From CAIQPO01 sp964648275 (GTDB lineage Bacteria > Patescibacteriota > Microgenomatia > UBA1400 > MFAQ01): DNA of 47,366 nucleotides. This document shows, piece after piece, positions 15,817 through 23,165 of the stretch; the first letter of the stretch is position 1, and each line of letters begins with the position of its first letter. A program made the translations under genes and the position numbers. The notes below the pieces were generated by a model, which ran no database searches, was not told the origin of the DNA, and saw nothing but the letters and a program-made list of their open reading frames with translations. The DNA is taken from the NCBI GenBank assembly GCA_964648275.1, contig CAZYOB010000006.1:1-47366 (forward strand), in the 5' to 3' direction.

Positions 15817-17424
15817 TCACACTTCGACAGTGTGTTTTTCTGTAGATCGAAGCGCTACCAATAGAAGAGGAGCAAGTGTGGCAAGGCCGGCGATAAATAA
15901 CATACCAAGCGAATCGGAAAGACTGATGTCTCCCTTGGCAGAAAGATTAATCAAGTAACTAAGAGCTGTGCCAGCGAGTACTACTATCCCTAAGGCAGTC
16001 AAGCCAGCAAACCCAGTACTGACTTTTTCCGGATCGTCCCCAAGAGTGTAATCAGGATTGATCATCCCAATGAGGGTTAAGGACAGCGCAAGCCAAATAA
16101 TGACCAGCGAGCCTGAAGCGAGCAAGTATAAATTAGGCGTACCGATAGGACTGAGCGACCACTCAATGAAACCGACCAACAGGAGAGGAAGAGAAATAAG
16201 CAGGCCCGCGAGCGTTTTGGACTCTACCAGTCGAGCTGTTTTTATGGGAAGAGAAAATAACCACCAGCGGGTACGACCCTCCCTGGCCATGAGAGGAAAA
16301 ACAAGCCGGATAATATATGTACCAGAGTAGAAGATCAGCCAAAACCAGGAAAATACGACAGCAGAACTAGTAAATCTTGTAGGAATCCTGTTCACCTCGA
16401 TACCTCGGGCAAAAAGACTGAGGAAAATTATCAGCATGAGGAAGAGAAAAATTCCATACCCCAGTTCTTTGGGGCTTCTGAGTATCGAGAGGATATCCTT
16501 TTTAATTAAATTAAGGGTAAGGACTTTGGTAGGGATAATTTTAAGCTTTGGTAAATTAAGGTCTAACCGTACCTGTTGCCAACTAGTGATAAAAAGCATT
16601 CTCTGAATCAATATAGACATAATCAACAAAAGGGAGGTGACCGAGGCAATAGACAAATAATGAGTACCGAATCCATTCTCAAGAATACCCGTAAGAGAGT
16701 TGGCGATGAAACAGGATCGCATTAGCGGTAAGTTATTGAAAACTCCGGCAAAGTTTTCAATCTCGATCTCAGATAGAATATCCAACCTGCCAGGGAAAAT
16801 GATGAAGTAGACAAGTATTGTCCCGAGGAGGAATACCAGAGCAGCACCAAACAAGTAAAGAGGGCCCTCTTTTTTCTTAATGCTGTTGGCGATGATGTAT
16901 GCAAATGCCGACCCCAGAGATTCAACTAATAAAGAAAGAATCAACAACACAGACACTGATCTAAAGATTGAGTCTGCAAGGGAGATATTTCTACCGGAGA
17001 AATATGACAGTGCCAGAGGGAAAATAGTGATCAAGAATAAGGACAGATTTAGAACAAAAGTCTTAACTATCTGCCAAGAAATGATGTTTAGCGGATCGAT
17101 GGGAAGTGTGACCAAATTATCCGTCACTTTATTGGGAGAAAGAAGAAAGGTAAGAGTGCCGATAAAAGAACTAAGGATCCCAATCCAAGCAATGATCAGA
17201 ATGGTGGCTCTGAGCACGTAGCCTATGGTCAGATCTCCGTAAACTTCAAATTCGGAGAGGTACTTGAAATAAAAAAGTGAGAAATAATAGATAAGCAAAC
17301 CAACTCCGATCATGACGGATAAAAAGGCCAAAGCTATGAGAAATTTCCAAATAGCTTCTTTTTCGAACCACCTGCGAGTTGCCTGCAGATCAAGTTTTAT
17401 TAATACGGAGAGAGTATTAAACAT
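15817..17424 (-). CDS. ABC-2-type exporter permease
   Basis: A 535-residue protein with about twelve hydrophobic segments grouped in two halves, and a short cytoplasmic N-terminus (MFNTLSVLIKLDLQ). It is the membrane partner of the ATPase immediately upstream. I chose the ATG at 17424 because it overlaps the ATPase stop by 8 nt (translational coupling); a longer frame to 17490 would run deep inside the ATPase gene. The substrate is unknown. Its size and split TM layout resemble putative ABC exporters of Firmicutes and CPR genomes rather than drug-type ABC-2 permeases. Confidence 0.8.
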   Translation of the reverse strand: MFNTLSVLIKLDLQATRRWFEKEAIWKFLIALAFLSVMIGVGLLIYYFSLFYFKYLSEFEVYGDLTIGYVLRATILIIAWIGILSSFIGTLTFLLSPNKVTDNLVTLPIDPLNIISWQIVKTFVLNLSLFLITIFPLALSYFSGRNISLADSIFRSVSVLLILSLLVESLGSAFAYIIANSIKKKEGPLYLFGAALVFLLGTILVYFIIFPGRLDILSEIEIENFAGVFNNLPLMRSCFIANSLTGILENGFGTHYLSIASVTSLLLIMSILIQRMLFITSWQQVRLDLNLPKLKIIPTKVLTLNLIKKDILSILRSPKELGYGIFLFLMLIIFLSLFARGIEVNRIPTRFTSSAVVFSWFWLIFYSGTYIIRLVFPLMAREGRTRWWLFSLPIKTARLVESKTLAGLLISLPLLLVGFIEWSLSPIGTPNLYLLASGSLVIIWLALSLTLIGMINPDYTLGDDPEKVSTGFAGLTALGIVVLAGTALSYLINLSAKGDISLSDSLGMLFIAGLATLAPLLLVALRSTEKHTVEV

Positions 17425-18139
17425 AAGCAGTGTGTACTTCTTTTTCGTACATTTTTTCCAAGTCAACTTTTTTGGGGTCACTAACTTCATGAATTAGTTT
17501 CCCTTCATGAATGATGCCTACTCTGTCCGCATATTTATGGGCAAATGTAAGAGTGTGGGTGGACAAGAAGACCGACCCTCCCGATTTGGAAAATTGCTGT
17601 AACTTCTCACCAAAGATTTTTATGCTTAGAGGGTCAAGACCTACTACCGGTTCGTCAATGACGAGCAGTTTGGGATCACCAAGTAGGGAAGCCAGAAAGG
17701 CTGTTTTCTGGAGGCTTCCTCTAGAGTATCCAGCCATGGGAGTATTCAAGACATCTTCAATAGGAAATATATCTTTTAACCTTCCAACCTCTTTATCAAT
17801 CTCAGCTTGAGAAAGGTGCTTTAACCTTGCTGTCAGATAAAGGAATTCCATTCCGGTAAGGAATGGGTAATTGGCTGGATTGTCAGGGACGTAACCAAGC
17901 AAGGCTTTGGCAGTGATAGGTTTTTGGTTAATGTCTATACCGGCGATGGTGATTTCCCCATTGTCTGGCTTGAGGAGGCCAACAATGTTGTTTATAAGAG
18001 TGGTTTTCCCTGAACCGTTTGGACCGATCAGAGCATAGATCTCTTTGGGCCTGACATCAAACGAAACAGACCTTAGGGCGTGAAGCTTGCCAAATGACTT
18101 GGAGACGTTCTCTACATGCAAAATAGCTAGCTGGTTCAT
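17417..18139 (-). CDS. ABC transporter ATP-binding protein
   Basis: A 240-residue ATPase that powers the permease at 15817-17424. Walker A is GPNGSGKTT (about 39-47), Walker B LLVIDEPVVGLDP, and the H-loop is STHTL. The signature loop is unusual, YSRGSLQK instead of LSGGQ, as in some ABC-2 exporters. It is first in a two-gene operon with a TTGCAT-17-TACATT promoter 6 nt before the ATG. The specific substrate cannot be inferred. Confidence 0.9.
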   Translation of the reverse strand: MNQLAILHVENVSKSFGKLHALRSVSFDVRPKEIYALIGPNGSGKTTLINNIVGLLKPDNGEITIAGIDINQKPITAKALLGYVPDNPANYPFLTGMEFLYLTARLKHLSQAEIDKEVGRLKDIFPIEDVLNTPMAGYSRGSLQKTAFLASLLGDPKLLVIDEPVVGLDPLSIKIFGEKLQQFSKSGGSVFLSTHTLTFAHKYADRVGIIHEGKLIHEVSDPKKVDLEKMYEKEVHTAYV

Positions 18140-18145
18140 ATATTC

Positions 18146-18174
18146 AATGTACCTCGTTTTTTAGTTCGATGCAA
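18146..18174 (-). promoter_or_regulatory. Promoter of the ABC operon (leaderless)
   Basis: TTGCAT (18169-18174), 17-bp spacer and TACATT (18146-18151) on the minus strand; the ATG follows after 6 nt, so the transcript should begin at the start codon. Confidence 0.6.
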
Positions 18175-18188
18175 TTTTTTTTACAATC

Positions 18189-18211
18189 AAAAACCCAGGC
18201 GGGAGCCTGGG
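18189..18211 (-). terminator. Rho-independent terminator of the VanW gene
   Basis: CCCAGGC/GCCTGGG (18194-18200 with 18205-18211), 4-nt loop and a run of five T on the minus strand at 18189-18193. It separates the VanW gene from the ABC operon. Confidence 0.85.
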
Positions 18212-18259
18212 CTTGGATGAGATTAAACTTTAGGGTTTTTAGGCCTAATTTTAGGGATG

Positions 18260-18961
18260 TTACCCTGTAACGGCTTTAACAACCAGTTGTCCGTTTTTGT
18301 ACTCAAAGATAAAACTAACGTCTTTGTCGGTGTTGTTGGTGATGTACAGATTAGACCTAACACTGTGAGCCTTGTCAAAAGGATCATAGTAGATAGAGAC
18401 ACCCTGAGCTTTAGGCACCTCAGGAATAGCGGCAAAGTCATGGTTCGTGGGGGACTTAACCTCAAGGTTGGCATCCTTGGCAACCCAAGAGATCAAGGAG
18501 GCAAGTTGGCAGACGCCATCTCCATAGAGATAGCCATCAGTCTTGTATCCATCTTGTTTGTTGAATCTGGAGTTAGTGGTTACAACAACTTTTTCCTCGT
18601 ATTCAGGGTATACCTGATCGTGGTAGGCAAAAGCTTCACCTGGTTTAAGAGTAAATTTAGAAGTGAATGGCTGGTCGATTTCTTCCCATTTAATATCCGA
18701 GGCAGATTTTACCCTACCATCAAGATAGGCAATGTTCAAAAGAATGTTGTCTTTGAAGACCTGGCTCACCGATTCGACAGGATAACGATACTCCATAGAG
18801 AATTCTCTTTGAGCCAAGACTACTTCCTCGGACTTGGTTTCGAAAACATGAGGAATGAAGACAGCCGGAGAGAGCAGAGAAGCTGGAATCTCAGGCACGT
18901 TTACCGTTAGTCCAAGAGCGAAACAACCTAAAAATGAAGCTAAGATGATTCTTTGTTTCAT
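18260..18961 (-). CDS. VanW-family exported protein
   Basis: A 233-residue protein with an N-terminal hydrophobic segment (signal peptide or anchor) and a VanW domain. The family core is visible as YLYGDGVCQLASLISWVAK, with a downstream NHDFAAIP block; VanW proteins normally have GGGVCQVS here. VanW is linked to glycopeptide-resistance clusters but its activity is unknown; a cell-wall role is inferred from company. I place the start at the ATG at 18961 rather than the GTG at 18979, because the likely promoter (TTGACA-17-TAATAT) overlaps the longer form and ends 8 nt before this ATG. Followed by a strong terminator. Confidence 0.85.
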   Translation of the reverse strand: MKQRIILASFLGCFALGLTVNVPEIPASLLSPAVFIPHVFETKSEEVVLAQREFSMEYRYPVESVSQVFKDNILLNIAYLDGRVKSASDIKWEEIDQPFTSKFTLKPGEAFAYHDQVYPEYEEKVVVTTNSRFNKQDGYKTDGYLYGDGVCQLASLISWVAKDANLEVKSPTNHDFAAIPEVPKAQGVSIYYDPFDKAHSVRSNLYITNNTDKDVSFIFEYKNGQLVVKAVTG

Positions 18962-18969
18962 AAGGGGGT

Positions 18970-18998
18970 ATATTATCACATTATAGGCTCGTTGTCAA
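18970..18998 (-). promoter_or_regulatory. Promoter of the VanW gene (leaderless)
   Basis: TTGACA (18993-18998), 17-bp spacer and TAATAT (18970-18975) on the minus strand, 8 nt before the ATG at 18961. Confidence 0.6.
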
Positions 18999-19012
18999 AT
19001 CAGGGAGGGGGG

Positions 19013-19018
19013 TATAAT
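19013..19018 (+). promoter_or_regulatory. -10 box of the deacetylase operon (leaderless)
   Basis: A perfect TATAAT lies 8 nt before the ATG at 19027. A TTGTCA at 18992-18997 is a possible -35 with a short 15-bp spacer and overlaps the divergent VanW -35. The GGGAGGGGGG stretch just before the -10 lies outside the predicted mRNA, so it is not a ribosome-binding site. Confidence 0.55.
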
Positions 19019-19026
19019 ACGACTAT

Positions 19027-19803
19027 ATGAATAAAAATGAAGGCTCGGGGACGATGTCGAGAAGGGACTTTCTGAGACTGTCTCTCGCCGGCGGAGCGGG
19101 GCTGTTCGCGCCTGAGTTCCTGCTTAATACGGTCTCCTATATCAGCCATGGGGACAGAGACTCAAATAAGATAGCTATGACTATTGATGACGGTTGGTAT
19201 CCCGAGAAGGTTGAGCGAGCGCTTGAACTATTGGACGGTACCCCGGCCTCATTCTTTATAGTGGGAGCCTGTTTGCATGACGACCCCAAGCTATATGCCA
19301 AGGCTATTGATAAGGGGTACGAAATATATAACCACACTTTGGATCACACCCACCTGAATAATCCTACCGTTGATATTTCGTACCAAATAAAGGGATGGGA
19401 GCAAGCCTATTCTGAGCTTAACAGGGGTGAGTTTGTAAACAAGCTCATGCGTGCTCCAGCGAATCAGGGTGTCGATGATACGAGTGTGTATAACACCCTT
19501 GGCGGATTAGGCTATAAAGCCATAATGGGCTGGACCTATGGTAGTCCCGGTGTGTACAGCAGATATTCGACCCAAGACGTCATTGACTTTGTCGTGCCTA
19601 AAATGGCTGGGGGGGACATTATCTTAATGCATTTTACTGACAGCGATGTAGGTGCGATACCTGCCATCAAGCAAGCTGCCAAGGATAAAGGATTGGAGCT
19701 TGTAGGGCTAACTGGTCTACCGGGAATGCCAATTTACACACCTAAACCTAAGGAGCTCGTGCCTCAACAAAAGCAACCAAGCATGAAACACACCTCCAAA
19801 TAA
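19027..19803 (+). CDS. Polysaccharide deacetylase (NodB fold) with Tat signal
   Basis: A 258-residue exported CE4-like enzyme. The N-terminus carries a twin-arginine signal (MSRRDFLRLSLAGGAGLF, residues 10-27). The NodB domain has motif 1 MTIDDGW (TFDDG equivalent; two Asp residues), motif 2 NHTLDHTHL (HxxxH metal ligands) and motif 3 RAPANQG. Family members remove N-acetyl groups from peptidoglycan, chitin or other GlcNAc polymers; the substrate here is unknown, though cell wall is likely. First gene of a three-gene plus-strand unit with the cupin and TspO. Tat export requires tatA/tatC elsewhere. Confidence 0.9.
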   Translation: MNKNEGSGTMSRRDFLRLSLAGGAGLFAPEFLLNTVSYISHGDRDSNKIAMTIDDGWYPEKVERALELLDGTPASFFIVGACLHDDPKLYAKAIDKGYEIYNHTLDHTHLNNPTVDISYQIKGWEQAYSELNRGEFVNKLMRAPANQGVDDTSVYNTLGGLGYKAIMGWTYGSPGVYSRYSTQDVIDFVVPKMAGGDIILMHFTDSDVGAIPAIKQAAKDKGLELVGLTGLPGMPIYTPKPKELVPQQKQPSMKHTSK

Positions 19804-19840
19804 GTATTACAATGGACTTATTACCAGTAATAAGCTCCAT

Positions 19841-20263
19841 ATGTCAGGATTTCATACAAATATCGAGAAGGATACTCTAGAGAATAATTATTTTAGGAAA
19901 GTGCTCTTCACCGGGGTTCACACCCAGTTGGTCTTAATGAGCCTGAAACCCAAGGAGGAAATAGGCATGGAGACGCACGAGGATGTGGATCAGTTTTTTA
20001 GATTTGAAAGCGGGGTAGGGAAGTCAATTTTAAATGGAGAGGAAGCTGATCTAAAAGCCGATGATGTCTTGATCGTGCCTGCAGGAACCGAGCACAATAT
20101 TATCAATACTTCCGAAACCGAGCCACTCAAGATTTATACCCTCTATTCCCCACCAAACCATCCGGTAGGCACAATTCACGTCACTAAGGAGGACGCCGAT
20201 GCTGCAGAGGCTGCAGGGCATGCGACGGCACCCAAAGAAGTTGATTTAGCGCAAAATGAATGA
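19841..20263 (+). CDS. Cupin-domain protein
   Basis: A 140-residue single-domain cupin. Motif 1 is THEDVDQFFRFESGVGK (metal-ligand His and Glu pattern degenerate) and motif 2 is VPAGTEHNIIN (about 84-94). The last 30 residues are an Ala/Glu-rich tail outside the barrel. Cupins of this type bind metals or small ligands; no specific reaction can be assigned. It lies 37 nt after the deacetylase and its TGA overlaps the tspO ATG (ATGA), so cupin and TspO are likely co-translated. A 7-bp inverted repeat (AATAAGT/ACTTATT, around 19800-19823) sits in front. Confidence 0.87.
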   Translation: MSGFHTNIEKDTLENNYFRKVLFTGVHTQLVLMSLKPKEEIGMETHEDVDQFFRFESGVGKSILNGEEADLKADDVLIVPAGTEHNIINTSETEPLKIYTLYSPPNHPVGTIHVTKEDADAAEAAGHATAPKEVDLAQNE

Positions 20264-20739
20264 AGGGCAAGATCGATTGGTCAAAGCTCCTCATATCCGT
20301 TGTTTCTGCGATAGCGATAGGTTCAAGCGGAGCATTTTTTACGGCCGGAGCTGTGAGCACATGGTATAGAGATATCAATAAGCCCTTTTTCACTCCCCCA
20401 TCGTGGCTATTCGGGCCAGCATGGACGATCTTGTTCATTTTAATGGGGGTGGCTTTTTATCTGGTTTGGGTCAAGGGATTGAATACCAAGAATGGATCTG
20501 AGGCTTTTCGAGCCTATGTGCTGCAATTCATCTTCAATGTTGCCTGGTCAGGAATTTTTTTCGGAATGGGAGCCTTCTGGCTGGCTTATGCAGAGATACT
20601 GATCCTCTGGTGGCTGATTTACAGGACGATCAAGAGTTTCTCGGTGGTTGACATGTTGGCCGGGAGACTGCTTTTACCCTACCTTGCCTGGGTAACTTTT
20701 GCCTCTTTCTTAAACCTAGGGGTCGCCTGGCTTAATTAA
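20260..20739 (+). CDS. tspO: TspO/MBR-family membrane protein
   Basis: A 159-residue protein with five predicted helices and the TspO signatures: WYRDINKPFFTPPSWLFGP and WTILFILMGVAFYLVW, with a C-terminal LPYLAWVTFASFLNLGVAWLN. Family members bind porphyrins, cholesterol-like compounds or other hydrophobic ligands and respond to stress; the role here is unknown. Translation is coupled to the cupin by an ATGA overlap. Its last 8 bp overlap the convergent dinB gene. Confidence 0.95.
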   Translation: MKGKIDWSKLLISVVSAIAIGSSGAFFTAGAVSTWYRDINKPFFTPPSWLFGPAWTILFILMGVAFYLVWVKGLNTKNGSEAFRAYVLQFIFNVAWSGIFFGMGAFWLAYAEILILWWLIYRTIKSFSVVDMLAGRLLLPYLAWVTFASFLNLGVAWLN

Positions 20740-21976
20740 TTAGACCACGTACTTGTCCGAAGCTGATACGATCATGGACGTGATCTTGGGTGTTGGCCAT
20801 TAGAGCCGGAGTGATTACAAAGTTGCCCCAGCGATCGTTGATGTCATCCAAGGTATTGGTGAGCCTATCTTTCCTAAGCGTGTCACTGAAAAGCTCAAGT
20901 TGGATCGTGGATCGGGATGAAAGATTGAAGCAAGAAACAGCCAGATTACGCACCCCCAGGTGATACGATGATCGCTTAAGAAGCTTGTAAGCCACCCGGT
21001 AGATATCCTGACTGGAGAACACAGGCTGAGGAAGGGATACTCCCTGATGAAAGTATTCGTAATTTTCATAAAGCACGGCTAGGTGGATACCCTTGGTCTG
21101 GAAATCCGAGCGGCGCATCCTGAATCCGGTTTTTTCAACAAGCTTGGACAGAATGGGGGCGAGCTCTTCCGGATTTTTTATAAATTTAGGCAGGGAATAT
21201 GAATGACCAAAACTCTTTGTGCCCCAGTCCACATCATCTATCTCCCAGCCGCGCAGGCGCAAAAACCAGTAATAACCAAGGATGGACTTAAAGGCTGAAC
21301 GGAGAAGTGGAATATCAGCCTGGAAAAAGTCATGAACGGAGTAAATCCCCGCACTGTTGAGCCTAATGGCATTTTGTCTATCGATGCCATTAAGATCGGT
21401 GAGGGTGAGACCCTCGTAGACTTGCCAAAAGTTGGCTTTGTTGATTTCATCAAGACCGTCCGGCTTGTGCAGATTAGAAGCTGTTTTAGCCAAGAAACGG
21501 TTCGGGCCCAGGCCAATGGAAACCGTCAGATTGTCCCCCACCTCCTCCTTGATACGATCTTTTATTTCACGAGAGACACCAATCAAGCCTCGAGAGAATG
21601 CCGGGGTGCCTGAAAAGTCCAAAACGAATTCATCGATCGATTTAGGAGTGATCTCCGGCGTGTAATTTGAAAGCAAGTTCCTAAGTTTAATATGGACATT
21701 TCTGTATTTGTCCGCATCAGGTTTGAGAACTATCAGGTTTGGGTATATGAGCCTACCCTCCTTGACCCTCATGCCCACTTTAATCCCGAGGCGCTTGGCT
21801 TCGATGGAAGGGGCTAGGATACAGCCATTGGGTGTGTCGTAGGCAGCGACAGCGATGGGCTTACCTCGAAGAAGAGGGTTGGCCTGCTGTTCCACACTGG
21901 CGAAACAAGAGTTGAGATCGAGGTGCATCACCGCGCTTGGCCTGGAATTGAAATCGAGATTAATTTGGTAGTCCAT
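20732..21976 (-). CDS. dinB: Y-family DNA polymerase (DinB/Pol IV-like)
   Basis: A 414-residue translesion polymerase. The palm catalytic carboxylates are in MHLDLNSCFASVEQ (Asp20, with Phe25 as the likely steric gate) and SIDEFVLDF (Asp115-Glu116, usually SIDEAFLD). Helix-hairpin-helix thumb residues and a little-finger domain follow. No UmuD or LexA-like partner is adjacent. Its start lies inside the small upstream gene (17-bp overlap), which suggests coupled translation with that protein. The lack of a terminal beta-clamp motif cannot be judged from this view. Confidence 0.93.
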   Translation of the reverse strand: MDYQINLDFNSRPSAVMHLDLNSCFASVEQQANPLLRGKPIAVAAYDTPNGCILAPSIEAKRLGIKVGMRVKEGRLIYPNLIVLKPDADKYRNVHIKLRNLLSNYTPEITPKSIDEFVLDFSGTPAFSRGLIGVSREIKDRIKEEVGDNLTVSIGLGPNRFLAKTASNLHKPDGLDEINKANFWQVYEGLTLTDLNGIDRQNAIRLNSAGIYSVHDFFQADIPLLRSAFKSILGYYWFLRLRGWEIDDVDWGTKSFGHSYSLPKFIKNPEELAPILSKLVEKTGFRMRRSDFQTKGIHLAVLYENYEYFHQGVSLPQPVFSSQDIYRVAYKLLKRSSYHLGVRNLAVSCFNLSSRSTIQLELFSDTLRKDRLTNTLDDINDRWGNFVITPALMANTQDHVHDRISFGQVRGLIN

Positions 21977-22220
21977 CTGAGATCTCTTCTAATGTCCAAA
22001 AAAGAGTGCTGGTGTCCAGTCTGAGACGGAAGGAGAGCTCTTGCGCAGCAACAGAGAATACATGATGAAGATCCCTGCCTTCCCGGAAGGTGTGATGAAG
22101 TCCTAGTTTGAGAATGGGAAAGACGCGACCATCCCAAAGGATTTTCCTAGGTAAAGAGGTGTGCTTCCTGTGATCGTAAACTAATTCGACGGAAACAGGG
22201 GCGGATATTTTTTGGATCAT
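21960..22220 (-). CDS. Small conserved-looking protein upstream of dinB
   Basis: An 86-residue protein with a pattern rich in aromatic and basic residues: ILWDGRVFPILKLGLHHTFREGRDL, then HHVFSVAAQELSFRLRLDT and a C-terminal WTLEEISDGL. The alternation suggests a compact beta fold. It recalls the small DUF6504-type proteins encoded beside Y-family polymerases in other bacteria, but I cannot confirm homology. It overlaps the dinB start by 17 bp, so it probably shares an mRNA with the polymerase. A TATTAA box ends 8 nt before its ATG, consistent with a leaderless start. Confidence 0.6.
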   Translation of the reverse strand: MIQKISAPVSVELVYDHRKHTSLPRKILWDGRVFPILKLGLHHTFREGRDLHHVFSVAAQELSFRLRLDTSTLFWTLEEISDGLPN

Positions 22221-22228
22221 AGCTCTAT

Positions 22229-22234
22229 TTAATA
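22229..22234 (-). promoter_or_regulatory. -10 box for the small gene-dinB unit
   Basis: TATTAA on the minus strand ends 8 nt before the ATG at 22220. A TTGATT at 22250-22255 is a possible -35 with a short 15-bp spacer. Confidence 0.4.
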
Positions 22235-22260
22235 CCGAATATTACCCGAAATCAAGGCGC

Positions 22261-22286
22261 AAAAATACCCCGCGCTTGGCGGGGTA
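22261..22286 (-). terminator. Rho-independent terminator
   Basis: An 8-bp GC-rich stem (TACCCCGC, 22266-22273, with GCGGGGTA, 22279-22286), 5-nt loop and five T on the minus strand. It follows the small membrane protein gene ending at 22292. Confidence 0.9.
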
Positions 22287-22291
22287 ACATC

Positions 22292-22552
22292 TTATACAAA
22301 AAGGACTAGGAATATCAGGAAGCCGATTAGCCCAGATGCCCCTCCGGCTATGAGATAGATGTAGTTATACTTGTGTGGCTCGAGGACCTTGAGAGAATAG
22401 AACATGCCGATGGAGAGTCCTGAGGCGATTGAGCCTCCGGGAAGGTTAAAGGCAGTCTCGCCAATGAAGGCGAATGTGCTTAAGCCGACTAAAAATCCCA
22501 TCAGAATCGCCAAAAGTATTACATGGACATAATTATTGAAACGCTCATCCAT
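22292..22552 (-). CDS. Small membrane protein of unknown function
   Basis: An 86-residue protein with three hydrophobic segments (about 9-30, 40-54 and 64-86) and a short polar N-terminus. No family recognised. It has a clear Shine-Dalgarno sequence (GAGGAGG, about 5 nt from the ATG) and lies 12 nt after the soluble protein at 22565-22834, with which it forms a two-gene unit bounded by a promoter and a terminator. Confidence 0.65.
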   Translation of the reverse strand: MDERFNNYVHVILLAILMGFLVGLSTFAFIGETAFNLPGGSIASGLSIGMFYSLKVLEPHKYNYIYLIAGGASGLIGFLIFLVLFV

Positions 22553-22564
22553 ATGCCTCCTCTG

Positions 22565-22834
22565 CTACTTAAAAGTGAACCAGGAACCATCACGTTGGTC
22601 AGAATTAAAAGCAACGGACCAACCGGCGTCCGTATACCTGCGAACAATCTCTTTCTGGATCTGACTGTATCCAGGCAGATCGCTGGTTAGGCCTATTTCA
22701 GAATAATAAATGACAGTAATGCCCTCATCTATAAAATATTTGAGCTTTTTGTCGATGACTTCCTCTGCTTCATCGCAGAATGCTTTGACTTCCTGGGCAA
22801 CGGAACTTAGGACATCTTCTTTCCGGATAGCCAT
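22565..22834 (-). CDS. Small soluble protein of unknown function
   Basis: An 89-residue, acidic, probably alpha/beta protein: an N-terminal helix region rich in Glu, Ala and Lys, then ITVIYYSEIG and a C-terminal VRRYTDAGWSVAFNSDQRDG. No family recognised; the pattern resembles small phage or plasmid proteins but nothing else supports that. Its ribosome-binding site AAGGAGGTGA is nearly a perfect anti-Shine-Dalgarno match, which suggests high translation and contrasts with the leaderless genes nearby. Confidence 0.65.
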   Translation of the reverse strand: MAIRKEDVLSSVAQEVKAFCDEAEEVIDKKLKYFIDEGITVIYYSEIGLTSDLPGYSQIQKEIVRRYTDAGWSVAFNSDQRDGSWFTFK

Positions 22835-22872
22835 TAGTCACCTCCTTGGTGATGTAAAAGATCTTAATCAGA

Positions 22873-22878
22873 ATTATA
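22873..22878 (-). promoter_or_regulatory. Extended -10 promoter of the two small genes
   Basis: TGG-TATAAT on the minus strand. Start predicted near 22866, leaving a leader of about 32 nt with the strong AAGGAGG site. No clear -35. Confidence 0.55.
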
Positions 22879-22899
22879 CCAAATAAGGGAGATTATGGG

Positions 22900-23160
22900 T
22901 TATTTTTCCCGCTCGACTGAAATGTTGCACTCCCCTATCAAGGCAGCGATGGCGCCGATGGCGGCAAGGACAGGGATGAGAGCCGCTGCAACTACCCCTA
23001 TGGTCAGAGGGAATTGAGCAATCGTTTTCCCATTCTTGTCTTTGATGGTGATGTGGCGGACATTCCCTTGAGCGATTAGCTTCTTGACGGTTTTTACCAA
23101 TGCTTCACCGGAAGTCTTTATTGTCTCTTCAGTCGTGGCCGATTTTTTTGCCTTGGGCAT
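22900..23160 (-). CDS. DUF4342-family protein
   Basis: An 86-residue protein resembling the DUF4342 family: a charged N-terminus, a conserved basic block NVRHITIKDKNGKTIAQFPL, and a C-terminal hydrophobic stretch (about residues 54-75) that ends in ECNISVEREK. It looks like a small membrane-anchored protein. The function of the family is unknown. It is placed 5 nt after ftsZ on the same strand, so it appears to be the last gene of the division cluster; no terminator is evident behind it. Confidence 0.8.
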   Translation of the reverse strand: MPKAKKSATTEETIKTSGEALVKTVKKLIAQGNVRHITIKDKNGKTIAQFPLTIGVVAAALIPVLAAIGAIAALIGECNISVEREK

Positions 23161-23165
23161 GTTGT

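Noticed and set aside
15818..15839. Hairpin CACACT/AGTGTG followed by five T on the plus strand
   Set aside because: No plus-strand gene ends before it, and it lies over the stop end of the permease gene on the minus strand, where it lacks a T run.
17425..17490. Longer N-terminus for the ABC permease
   Set aside because: It lies within the ATPase gene; the ATG at 17424 overlaps the ATPase stop by 8 nt and is the natural coupled start.
19001..19012. GGGAGGGGGG as a Shine-Dalgarno sequence for the deacetylase
   Set aside because: It lies upstream of the TATAAT box, so it would not be in the mRNA.
21238..21665. ORFs on either strand inside dinB
   Set aside because: They are alternative-frame shadows of a well-conserved polymerase and lack family motifs.
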